Positions 34,807 to 42,277 of a DNA stretch of 64,000 nucleotides are shown here, piece by piece. The stretch spans positions 930,001 through 994,000 of the forward strand of contig NZ_PXUE01000002.1 of the NCBI RefSeq assembly GCF_003020585.1, given 5' to 3'. The DNA comes from Chryseobacterium aurantiacum (GTDB lineage Bacteria; Bacteroidota; Bacteroidia; Flavobacteriales; Weeksellaceae). Made by a program: the position numbers and the translations under genes. The notes beneath the pieces were generated by a model. The model ran no database searches and was not told the origin of the DNA. It saw nothing but the letters and a program-made list of their open reading frames with translations. The stretch's first letter is position 1; each line of letters begins with the position of its first letter.

Positions 34807-35583
34807 TTAGAATTTAATTACTGATTTCATTTTGTCGTTTTCTTCCATTACCAACTCGTCGTCAACAAGGATTTTCCCAGAATGCTCATCAATAATGATT
34901 TTCTTTCTCTGAGCAATTTCCATTTGCTTTTGTGGAGGAATAGTAAAGAATGATCCTTTTGGAGCCCCTCTTTCTAATCCTACTACAGCAAGACCGTTGA
35001 TAGAGTTTGTTCTGATTCTGTTGTAAGAAGCCAATAATCTTTCATCAATTTTACCAGCGAATTCTTTAGATTGCTCTATTAAGTATTCTTCTTCTTTTTG
35101 AGTTTCAGAGATCAAACCATCCAATTCTTCTTTCTTGAATTTCAAGTGGTTCTTTAAATCGTCGATCTTTGAAGTTAGTTCACTTAAAGTTTCGTTTTTG
35201 TGAGCAATTTTAACTCCGAATTCCTTAATTCTTTTTTCAGCAAGTTGAATTTCCAGATCCTGGAATTCAATTTCTTTCCCTAATGCTTCAAACTCTTTAT
35301 TGTTTCTTACATTATCCTGTTGAGATTTATACTTCTCAATTAAAGTTTTTGCATGGTTAATAACTTCATGCTTTGTTTTGATCTGATCGTCCTGATCTTT
35401 AATGTCTGCATGAAATTTTTCAGCTCTTTTTTCAAGACCTTCAATCTCGATTTCAAGATCTTCAACTTCAATTGGCAATTCTCCTCTAGTATTTCGGATT
35501 TCATCCAATCTTGAATCAATGATCTGTAAATCGTATAAAGCTCTTAATTTTTCTTCAACTGAAATATCGTTGGTTTTTGCCAT
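34807..35583 (-). CDS. Coiled-coil protein of the C4-type zinc-ribbon family that lacks the zinc cysteines
   Basis: 258 residues. Residues 12-190 are long antiparallel coiled coil (LRALYDLQIIDSRLDEI, YKSQQDNVRNNKEFEALGKEIE), as in the CT398/HP0958-like zinc-ribbon proteins. The C-terminal 50 residues align with the usual ribbon (SFFTIPPQKQMEIAQRKKIIIDEHSGKILVDDEL), but the four expected Cys are replaced (GAPKGS for the first pair, DEHSG for the second), so no zinc site remains. It follows Nif3 by 2 bp, a linkage also common elsewhere in Bacteroidota. The function is not established. Confidence 0.88.
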   Translation of the reverse strand: MAKTNDISVEEKLRALYDLQIIDSRLDEIRNTRGELPIEVEDLEIEIEGLEKRAEKFHADIKDQDDQIKTKHEVINHAKTLIEKYKSQQDNVRNNKEFEALGKEIEFQDLEIQLAEKRIKEFGVKIAHKNETLSELTSKIDDLKNHLKFKKEELDGLISETQKEEEYLIEQSKEFAGKIDERLLASYNRIRTNSINGLAVVGLERGAPKGSFFTIPPQKQMEIAQRKKIIIDEHSGKILVDDELVMEENDKMKSVIKF

Positions 35584-35585
35584 AT

Positions 35586-36683
35586 TTAAATGAAATAATT
35601 TACTGGGTTTGTTTTTTCAATAGATTTTGAAATTGCAAATGTACTAAATTTTTGTGAAAAAATTTCAAATAATTGTTGAGTTACAAATTGTTCTGATTCA
35701 TAATGTCCTATATCACAAATCAACATTTTGGACTCTGCCAGGAAATAGTCATGGTATTTAATATCTCCGGTAAGGTAAACATCACATTTCTTGGAAACTG
35801 CAGAACGGATTCCGCTGGCTCCGGAACCTCCCAAAACCCCTACTCTTTTAATTTTTTTGTTGTTGAAAGAAGAATGTTTTATGACTTCAAGACTGAACTT
35901 TTCTTTTACCAATCTCAGGAAGTCCTTTTCATCCATCTCTTCTTCCAGATCACCATACATTCCCAGTCCGGTATGTTGGTTTTTGTTATCCAGACTATAT
36001 ATTTGATGAGCTACTTCCTCGTATGGATGAGCGTTTTTCATTGCTCCGATGATCTGCCCTTCCTTATGGTTTTCAAAAATTACGGAAATCATATCTTCAT
36101 CAGCATTCTCGCGGATATTGTGTTCTCCGGAAAAAGGGTTTGAACCTTCTACCGGTCTAAAGGTTCCGTTTCCGTTGATGGTGAAGCTGCATTCGTCATA
36201 AAACCCTATATTTCCCGCCCCGGCAGCAAACATGGCCTCTCTTACTTTATCAGAATGTTCCTTGGGAACAAAAACGGTCAGTTGCTTTAGGTTTTTTTCC
36301 TTTGGCTGAAGAATTTTCATATTCTTTAATCCCAATTGACTGCATATTCCATGATTGACTCCAAAGAAATCATTATCAAATGCTGTATGAATGGCATAAA
36401 TAGCAATTTTATTTTCAATAGCCTTTAAAACGGCTCTTTCTACATAATTTTTTCCTGTTAAGGACTTTAAACCTGAAAATATAATAGGATGAAAGCATAC
36501 AATAAGGTTACAGTTTTTTTCAATTGCTTCTTCTACTACATTTTCCAAGGCATCATGGCAAACAAGAATTCCGGAAACATCACGATCGGGAACCCCGCAC
36601 AGCAATCCTACGTTATCAAAATCCTCCGCCTGTCTGATGCTTATCTCTTCTTCTATTTTTGAAATTACAGTTCTTAGCTTCAT
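35586..36683 (-). CDS. Nif3-like dinuclear metal centre protein (YbgI/YqfO type)
   Basis: 365 residues, the long form with a PII-like domain inserted in the middle (about 130-230, with LKQLTVFVPKEHSDKVREAMFAAGAGNIGFYDECSF). Metal-site motifs are VCFHPIIFSGLK in the N-terminal part and CDIGHYESEQF near the C-terminus. The family is sometimes labelled GTP cyclohydrolase I type 2, but its reaction is unsettled. It is followed after 2 bp by the coiled-coil gene and shares its terminator. Confidence 0.93.
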   Translation of the reverse strand: MKLRTVISKIEEEISIRQAEDFDNVGLLCGVPDRDVSGILVCHDALENVVEEAIEKNCNLIVCFHPIIFSGLKSLTGKNYVERAVLKAIENKIAIYAIHTAFDNDFFGVNHGICSQLGLKNMKILQPKEKNLKQLTVFVPKEHSDKVREAMFAAGAGNIGFYDECSFTINGNGTFRPVEGSNPFSGEHNIRENADEDMISVIFENHKEGQIIGAMKNAHPYEEVAHQIYSLDNKNQHTGLGMYGDLEEEMDEKDFLRLVKEKFSLEVIKHSSFNNKKIKRVGVLGGSGASGIRSAVSKKCDVYLTGDIKYHDYFLAESKMLICDIGHYESEQFVTQQLFEIFSQKFSTFAISKSIEKTNPVNYFI

Positions 36684-36753
36684 TAGTCTATATTTTTACA
36701 GTTACAGCGAAGATATTAATTTCCCAAGGATTCCGAAAAAATTTTATCTGTCT

Positions 36754-36784
36754 ATAAAAAAAGTCGGACTTTTCAGACCGACTT
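36754..36784 (-). terminator. Terminator of the secreted 282-residue protein gene
   Basis: Stem AAGTCGG / CCGACTT with a 10-nt loop and a T-run on the minus strand, 27 bp past the stop at 36811. Confidence 0.8.
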
Positions 36785-36810
36785 CAATTTGTGTTTTTAA
36801 AGTATTATCT

Positions 36811-37659
36811 TTAATCTTTGAAGAGGGACACCCTTGTAAAGGAATCCACCACTACACCACAGGATATGTCAGACTCCATGAAAAGTTGATATCCTCTACC
36901 CGGATCCAGACTGGCTGGATCTGCAATGGTATAGAAATAAAAGGTAAGCAGGTTACCTACTCCACTTGAGCCGCTTGGAACCAATTGAATAGAATTGATT
37001 TCAAAGCCAGAATCAGGGTTTTTGAAAGTTGCTTTTACAGATCCTGAAGAGTTGGATCCCGGAGTTATATTAGCTATAAGTCTCCAAACATGTACCTGAC
37101 CATAGATTTCATTTTCTCTCCATTTACCTGTTGCTGCAGTATAAATATTAGCTGTACCTCCCGGAAAGGGAACTGTGGTTTCCGGCCAGCTTGTGGTGGG
37201 GCTTGCAGCAAAGACCAACGGTGTTGTGTAAGTCACCTGTTGCCTTGCTCCATATCCATTTCCTGCAGCGTTTAAAGTAAGGGAGGGTTTCACATTTGCG
37301 TTTCCAGAATTCACTTTAACGACACCGTCATTACCAGCCTGAGAAGATGTGGGAACAAAAAGCTGTCTCCAGAGGGTACCATCCCAATACTGGAAGTTAT
37401 TCGTTGTCGTATTAAAAATAAGAGTTCCTGCAGTAAGGTTAGCATTTACAACACCTGCAGGAGGCACTGTTAAAGCATCATTATCAGCTAAATAAGTATT
37501 TCTGTCCGTATCCGTAAGTCGAGGAATAAGAATACCTTTCTGATTGGAGACAACATCAAGCACTGTTGCTTCATTGGGATTCGATGTATTAATACCCACC
37601 TGTGCAAACATAAGAGTACCTACACAAAGTGGAATAAACGAGGTTAAAAATTTTCTCAT
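36811..37659 (-). CDS. Secreted protein of unknown function (Bacteroidota QVGINT-type N-terminus)
   Basis: 282 residues. A signal peptide ending LMFAQ is followed at once by VGINTSNPNEATVLDV and GILIPRLTDTDRN, then TLIFNTTTNNFQYWDGTLWRQLF. This N-terminal pattern is frequent in Chryseobacterium secreted proteins, often those resembling tail-fibre-like beta-structured segments. The last 150 residues look beta-rich (VYVRWRLIAN-like strands, FKNPDSGFEINSIQLVP). No T9SS sorting domain is visible, so it may stay periplasmic or be exported another way. It is monocistronic. I do not recognise its function. Confidence 0.8.
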   Translation of the reverse strand: MRKFLTSFIPLCVGTLMFAQVGINTSNPNEATVLDVVSNQKGILIPRLTDTDRNTYLADNDALTVPPAGVVNANLTAGTLIFNTTTNNFQYWDGTLWRQLFVPTSSQAGNDGVVKVNSGNANVKPSLTLNAAGNGYGARQQVTYTTPLVFAASPTTSWPETTVPFPGGTANIYTAATGKWRENEIYGQVHVWRLIANITPGSNSSGSVKATFKNPDSGFEINSIQLVPSGSSGVGNLLTFYFYTIADPASLDPGRGYQLFMESDISCGVVVDSFTRVSLFKD

Positions 37660-37902
37660 GATCTTATGTTTTGTTGAATAAAATTACAAACAATAGTTAA
37701 AAATATGTTAAAAAATAAATTTTTATATGTCATATTTTATTTGTAAATTGTAATATATAAACCACTGTAAACCATTACTTTAAAGTGTAATAATTCACTT
37801 TTAAATGAAAGAAAAACAGTTAACATTTCGAACATTCTTTTAACAATCATATATATAACCTATACTTCATGAAAATTATTAACTTCGCTGTGAAATAACT
37901 GA

Positions 37903-38736
37903 ATGTACATGGAAAGAGAACATAACCTTGTTCCTGAAGACAAACTTTGGAAAAGATTCCTTTATCGAATAATTTACCGCTCCGATACGAGGCTCGGAAA
38001 ACTGTTTGACATCATATTACTATCTTTAATCCTTGCAAGTACTGCCATTATTATGATGGAAAGTGTACCCCAGCTTGATAAAAGATTTCATTATACTTTT
38101 TTGATTCTTGAATGGATTATTTCTGTTTTTTTCACTGCTGAGTACACTATGCGAATTGCTGTGATAAAAAATAAGCGCAACTATATCTTCAGTTTCTTCG
38201 GAGTCATTGATTTTCTTGCCCTGGTTCCTTTCTTTCTTAGTTTTTTCTTCCCGATTACCAAGTATTTTCTAATCTTCAGAATGCTGAGAATGCTAAGGAT
38301 ATTCAGGATTTTTAATTTACTGGACTTCATGAATGATGGTTACCTGATTGTAAGAGCATTAAAGAACAGTTCAAGAAAAATCTATATATTTCTCCTGTTT
38401 CTAATCATCTTTTCGGTCATTGTAGGATCATTGATGTTCATGGTGGAAGGTGGCCGTCAGGGCTTTGAAACAATCCCTCAGTCAATTTACTGGGCTGTAG
38501 TAACGGTAACTACTGTAGGGTATGGTGATGTATCTCCGATCACTCCAATGGGGAAGTTTTTTGCGGTTATTCTGATGCTTGCCGGTTATTCCATTATTGC
38601 GGTTCCTACGGGAATTGTAACTGCAGAAATGCGAAACAAAAGACAGAACCTGGAAATGATCTGTGACCGTTGTGGCAATGAAGATATTGATGATGATGCA
38701 AGGTACTGTAAGCAGTGTGGCAAGAAATTAGCTTAA
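37903..38736 (+). CDS. Voltage-gated-type potassium channel with C-terminal zinc ribbon
   Basis: 277 residues. Six membrane segments: S4 carries arginines every third residue (R126, R129, R132, R135), and the pore loop has the K+ selectivity filter TTVGYGDV at 203-210. After S6 (ILMLAGYSIIAVPTGIV) there is a short helix and then a zinc ribbon (CDRCGNE...YCKQCGKK, Cys254, 257, 269, 272). It should let K+ cross the inner membrane; the zinc ribbon could regulate gating, which is inference. A 52-residue membrane peptide gene follows after 43 bp. Confidence 0.92.
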   Translation: MYMEREHNLVPEDKLWKRFLYRIIYRSDTRLGKLFDIILLSLILASTAIIMMESVPQLDKRFHYTFLILEWIISVFFTAEYTMRIAVIKNKRNYIFSFFGVIDFLALVPFFLSFFFPITKYFLIFRMLRMLRIFRIFNLLDFMNDGYLIVRALKNSSRKIYIFLLFLIIFSVIVGSLMFMVEGGRQGFETIPQSIYWAVVTVTTVGYGDVSPITPMGKFFAVILMLAGYSIIAVPTGIVTAEMRNKRQNLEMICDRCGNEDIDDDARYCKQCGKKLA

Positions 38737-38779
38737 TATTAGATATTAGTTTAATCTATTCACCAAATACCACAAAATC

Positions 38780-38938
38780 ATGGAACCAAAAAAGAAAAAT
38801 AAACCTAATAGTTTAGTGATTATTCTCTTCGCACTTATTGCGCTGATGATTATCATTTATTTTATCCTCGTCATGTTCTTCCCCACTGTTTTTGATCTTA
38901 TGAACACGGGAGATATACAACCAGTACCTGACAAGTAA
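38780..38938 (+). CDS. Small single-pass membrane protein downstream of the K+ channel
   Basis: An ATG at 38780 opens a 52-codon frame. The product has a basic start (MEPKKKNKPN), one long hydrophobic helix (LVIILFALIALMIIIYFILVMFF) and a short acidic tail ending PVPDK. A positive-inside N-terminus and a clean single span make it a believable protein rather than chance. It lies 43 bp after the channel gene and just before a terminator, so it is likely co-transcribed with it. No known family recognised. Confidence 0.65.
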   Translation: MEPKKKNKPNSLVIILFALIALMIIIYFILVMFFPTVFDLMNTGDIQPVPDK

Positions 38939-38982
38939 TGAACCGTAAAAAATGAATGACAGGTCATAAACTGTTTATAAAT

Positions 38983-39018
38983 AAAAAGAAGAATGGAGAT
39001 TTGCATTCTTCTTTTTTT
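38983..39018 (+). terminator. Terminator of the K+ channel unit
   Basis: Stem AAAAAGAAGAATG / CATTCTTCTTTTT with a T-run, 45 bp after the stop of the small membrane protein gene. Confidence 0.85.
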
Positions 39019-39069
39019 ATAGTAGGATTTTTTCTGTTTCCGAAATCTTACTATTCTACATATTTTAAA

Positions 39070-39305
39070 GCTGTTTAAACTTTTTTATTAAACCACAAAG
39101 GATATACAAAAGCTTTTTAAACACTTAAGCTATTTAAGTGATATACTTTGTGTACAAGTAAGGACACTCAAGTTTTGTTGAAAATCAAAGATTTTCATCT
39201 TCTGTGAACTTAATTGTGCAGTATTTCCTTACACTTTCTAAAGTGTACTAAAGTGTTAAAAAAATAAAACCTTTTGTGACTTTTGCGGTTAAGTTTAAAC
39301 AGACT
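39070..39305 (-). mobile_element. 236-bp MITE-like non-coding element, copy 2 (inverted)
   Basis: Reverse complement of 29289-29524 with 5 mismatches in the 232-bp core, the same terminal inverted repeats and the same internal hairpins. Flanks are TTTTAAA (39063-39069) and TTTTACA (39306-39312), a 6-of-7 match that fits a slightly decayed target duplication. It sits between two terminators, so it disrupts no gene. Confidence 0.75.
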
Positions 39306-39318
39306 TTTTACATAAAAA

Positions 39319-39340
39319 AGACGGATCAAATGATCCGTCT
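39319..39340 (-). terminator. Terminator of the 929-residue T9SS protein gene
   Basis: Perfect stem AGACGGATCA / TGATCCGTCT with a 2-nt centre and a T-run on the minus strand, 22 bp after the stop at 39363. Confidence 0.85.
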
Positions 39341-39362
39341 CTCTATTTCAATAATTTTTCAA

Positions 39363-42152
39363 TTATTTCTTAATTGCTTTAACCGTCTGCTTAGTTCCGT
39401 CTTTCATATTAAGAACCACTAAATACATTCCTTGCTTTAAGTCTCCTAAATGAAGAACAGAAGAAGGATTTTCAATGGTTTTCACCAATCTTCCGGAAAC
39501 TTCCAGAACAGAAATTGATTTTACCAGATCTGCTTTTGAAATATTCAATACATCAGCAAATGGATTTGGATATACCTTAATTTCATTCTTGGCTTTAGAT
39601 GTTTCCGAAGTACCAAGATTTTCTTTATTAATGGTAATAGTAAATGTACCTTCCATCAGATCTTCATCATTAGAATAGTGTCCTACATTCACATAATATA
39701 CCGTTCCTGCAACTGTTGGTACAGATACTGTTTCTGTACTGCCACCTCCATTATTATCAACGGTACTTACACATGTTAAATTATCGCAGCTTCCGCTAAA
39801 AACTCCAATTTGTGGATCAAAGCTACTTCCTACAGGCATTGATACTGCAATTTCGTGAGCTGTACCATCTCCGGTGAAAGTAAACCAAGTACCATCATTC
39901 ATTGGATTACTTGCGCACGTAGCAAGGAATCCTCCATTATTAGTAGCTCCAGCTGCATCAGCCTGAGTATAGCTATAAGGGAACACAGTTGCCGTTAATG
40001 CACCAGCACAAGCATCATTGGCTGGAGGTGGAGGCAATGTTCCTACACATATCTTAAAGCCAATTGCTGTTTCTGTTCCTCCGTAAGAGAAAACTCTTAC
40101 ATAATAAGTACTTCCTACAGTAAGACCAGTAGCAAGACCGGATAGAGGATCTGAGCACAGAACACTCACTAAAGCATCACAACTTCCACTGAAAACCTGG
40201 AAATAGCTATCTGTAGTCTGGCTTGTACCAAGAGAAACAACATCGCTTAATGTAATAGTATGACTACCCGCAGTTGCTGTAAATTTAAACCATACATCAT
40301 CATCTGGAGTACCAAAACAAGGATCTGGAGCTAATCCGGAATCGGTTGCACCAAGTGTATGACCAGAAGTAACGGTTCCACAGTTCATATTTGGATTTAC
40401 GGTAAGAGTAACAGCACTTGCACAATCATCGTTTGTTGGCGGCGGTGGCAATGTTCCTACACAGATTTTGAAACTTTGAGCTCTACCTGCGCCTCCATAG
40501 CTATAAACTCTTACATAATAAGTTTCACCTGCATTAAGACCAGAAGCAATTGATGAATCAGGATCTGAACATAAAATACTTGTCAAACCTCCACAGCTTC
40601 CACTGAAAACCTGGAAATAAGTATCCGTACTTGTACTTCCTGTTCCTACACCAACAATATCTCTAAGTGAAATAACATGAGAGGATGCAGTTGCTGTAAA
40701 CTTGTACCACACATCATCATCCGGATTACCAAAACAAGGATCTGGAGCTAACCCAGAATCTGTTGCTGAAAGTGTTGTACCAGCGGTAACAACACCACAG
40801 TTCATATCAGGGTTTACCGTTAGCGCAATTGCAGCAGAACATTCATCGTTTGCCGGAGGAGGAGGCAATGTTCCTACACAGATGTTGAAACTTTGAGCAC
40901 TTCCTGCATCTCCATAACTATAAACTCTTACATAATAAGTACTTCCTACAGTAAGCCCGTTTGCCACCGCAGTTTCCGGATCTGAACATAAAACACTGTT
41001 TAAAGTAGCACAATCACCACTAAAAACCTGAAAATAAGTATCTGTACTTGGATCAGTTCCCGCAGCAACTATATTCTTAAGTGAAATAACATGAGCTGTT
41101 GCAGTTGCTGTAAACTTATACCACACATCATCATCCGGAGTACCAAAGCAAGGATCTGGAGTTAATCCGGAATCGGTTGCAGAAACTGTTGTTCCGGCAG
41201 TAACAGTTCCACAGTTTAGATCTGGGTTTACTGTTAAATTTACAGCCGCAGCACAGTCATCATTAGCCGGAGGAGGAGGTATTGTTTTAAACTTTACATC
41301 GGTACAACCTGAAGACTCACCCCCTGCTCCTACTGAAATCACCTTAAGGTAATAAGTAGTATTAATAGAAAGCGGAGCTGCCGGAGTGAAGCTGGTTGTA
41401 GTTACCACTTGTTGATTCGCAACATCTGTTCCTCCCGGAGTAGTTCCAATGGAAACCTTATAACTTGTAGCCCCTTGTGACGCAAACCAAGTAATGGTAG
41501 GAGACAATGGTACCAGGGTTGCATTGTTTGCCGGATATGACACGGCAGCACAAGCAGGTATTGTACTTGGGGTAAGTCCCATAAAACTTATAACGGATCT
41601 ATATCCTAATGATGTACCTGCAGGAGGATCGAAAGGATCCGGATCTTCAAAGTCACTTGAATAAGCAATAGCTCTATCCTGCACTGCATTATATACAGAA
41701 AATATTTCCTCATCATCATAATCAGCCAAATTTTCATCTATTGCAAGCACAAGATTCTGAATATTGTCATACGCAAAAGGTGTAGCAAAAGTAATCTCTA
41801 CCACTCCGTTTGAGTTTGAAACAGTTCCAGCAAAAACTTGTGTCATCTGTGCTACAGGAACCCAGTTGCTTCCAGATGTAAAATTAGTTTTTGTAGTATG
41901 CCCCAGATAAACCACCCAATCTGATGAATTGTCTATGGTGCCGGCAGGATCCAGATAAAATTTAAGTCCTGTAATGTTTCCTGCAGCATTGGCATTAATT
42001 TCCTGTTTTGTGAAAATTTGTTGGGTATAGGAATACCCATAATAGGTATTGACCGGAGCGTTTCCGGCAATTGTACTACCCTCACCCAAGGTGATTTGAG
42101 CACTCAAAATCATGCTTACAGTGAGCAAGCACAAGAGTAAGATTTTCTTCAT
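39363..42152 (-). CDS. T9SS-secreted modular protein with three large repeats
   Basis: 929 residues. The signal peptide ends MILSAQ. Residues about 25-195 form a beta-rich domain (VVYLGHTTKTNF, VVEITFATPFAYDN). One fibronectin type III-like unit follows (ITWFASQGATSYKVSIG). Three repeats of about 138 residues come next, each with PPPANDDC, CGTVTAGTT, DPCFGTPDDDVWYKFTA, YFQVFSG and TYYVRVYSYG. A fourth, diverged unit of the same fold follows (DGTWFTFTGDG). The last 75 residues are a T9SS type A sorting domain (KVYPNPFADVLNI). The repeats resemble pre-peptidase C-terminal-type domains. Role unknown, probably adhesive. Its C-terminal 210 residues match the neighbouring gene's, so the two are paralogs with different middle parts. 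Confidence 0.9.
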   Translation of the reverse strand: MKKILLLCLLTVSMILSAQITLGEGSTIAGNAPVNTYYGYSYTQQIFTKQEINANAAGNITGLKFYLDPAGTIDNSSDWVVYLGHTTKTNFTSGSNWVPVAQMTQVFAGTVSNSNGVVEITFATPFAYDNIQNLVLAIDENLADYDDEEIFSVYNAVQDRAIAYSSDFEDPDPFDPPAGTSLGYRSVISFMGLTPSTIPACAAVSYPANNATLVPLSPTITWFASQGATSYKVSIGTTPGGTDVANQQVVTTTSFTPAAPLSINTTYYLKVISVGAGGESSGCTDVKFKTIPPPPANDDCAAAVNLTVNPDLNCGTVTAGTTVSATDSGLTPDPCFGTPDDDVWYKFTATATAHVISLKNIVAAGTDPSTDTYFQVFSGDCATLNSVLCSDPETAVANGLTVGSTYYVRVYSYGDAGSAQSFNICVGTLPPPPANDECSAAIALTVNPDMNCGVVTAGTTLSATDSGLAPDPCFGNPDDDVWYKFTATASSHVISLRDIVGVGTGSTSTDTYFQVFSGSCGGLTSILCSDPDSSIASGLNAGETYYVRVYSYGGAGRAQSFKICVGTLPPPPTNDDCASAVTLTVNPNMNCGTVTSGHTLGATDSGLAPDPCFGTPDDDVWFKFTATAGSHTITLSDVVSLGTSQTTDSYFQVFSGSCDALVSVLCSDPLSGLATGLTVGSTYYVRVFSYGGTETAIGFKICVGTLPPPPANDACAGALTATVFPYSYTQADAAGATNNGGFLATCASNPMNDGTWFTFTGDGTAHEIAVSMPVGSSFDPQIGVFSGSCDNLTCVSTVDNNGGGSTETVSVPTVAGTVYYVNVGHYSNDEDLMEGTFTITINKENLGTSETSKAKNEIKVYPNPFADVLNISKADLVKSISVLEVSGRLVKTIENPSSVLHLGDLKQGMYLVVLNMKDGTKQTVKAIKK

Positions 42153-42221
42153 ATTTAATTTTTTTAAGGGGTTATTACATTTGCCAAATTAATAATAATT
42201 TAAACACAACCTTAAAAAAAG

Positions 42222-42257
42222 ATTAAAAAAAAGCAGTAACCTTTCGGTTACTGCTTT
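42222..42257 (-). terminator. Terminator of the fibronectin-repeat gene
   Basis: Perfect 12-bp stem AAAGCAGTAACC / GGTTACTGCTTT with a 4-nt loop and T-run on the minus strand, 20 bp after the stop at 42278. Confidence 0.9.
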
Positions 42258-42277
42258 AAATACTTATATTATTCGGG

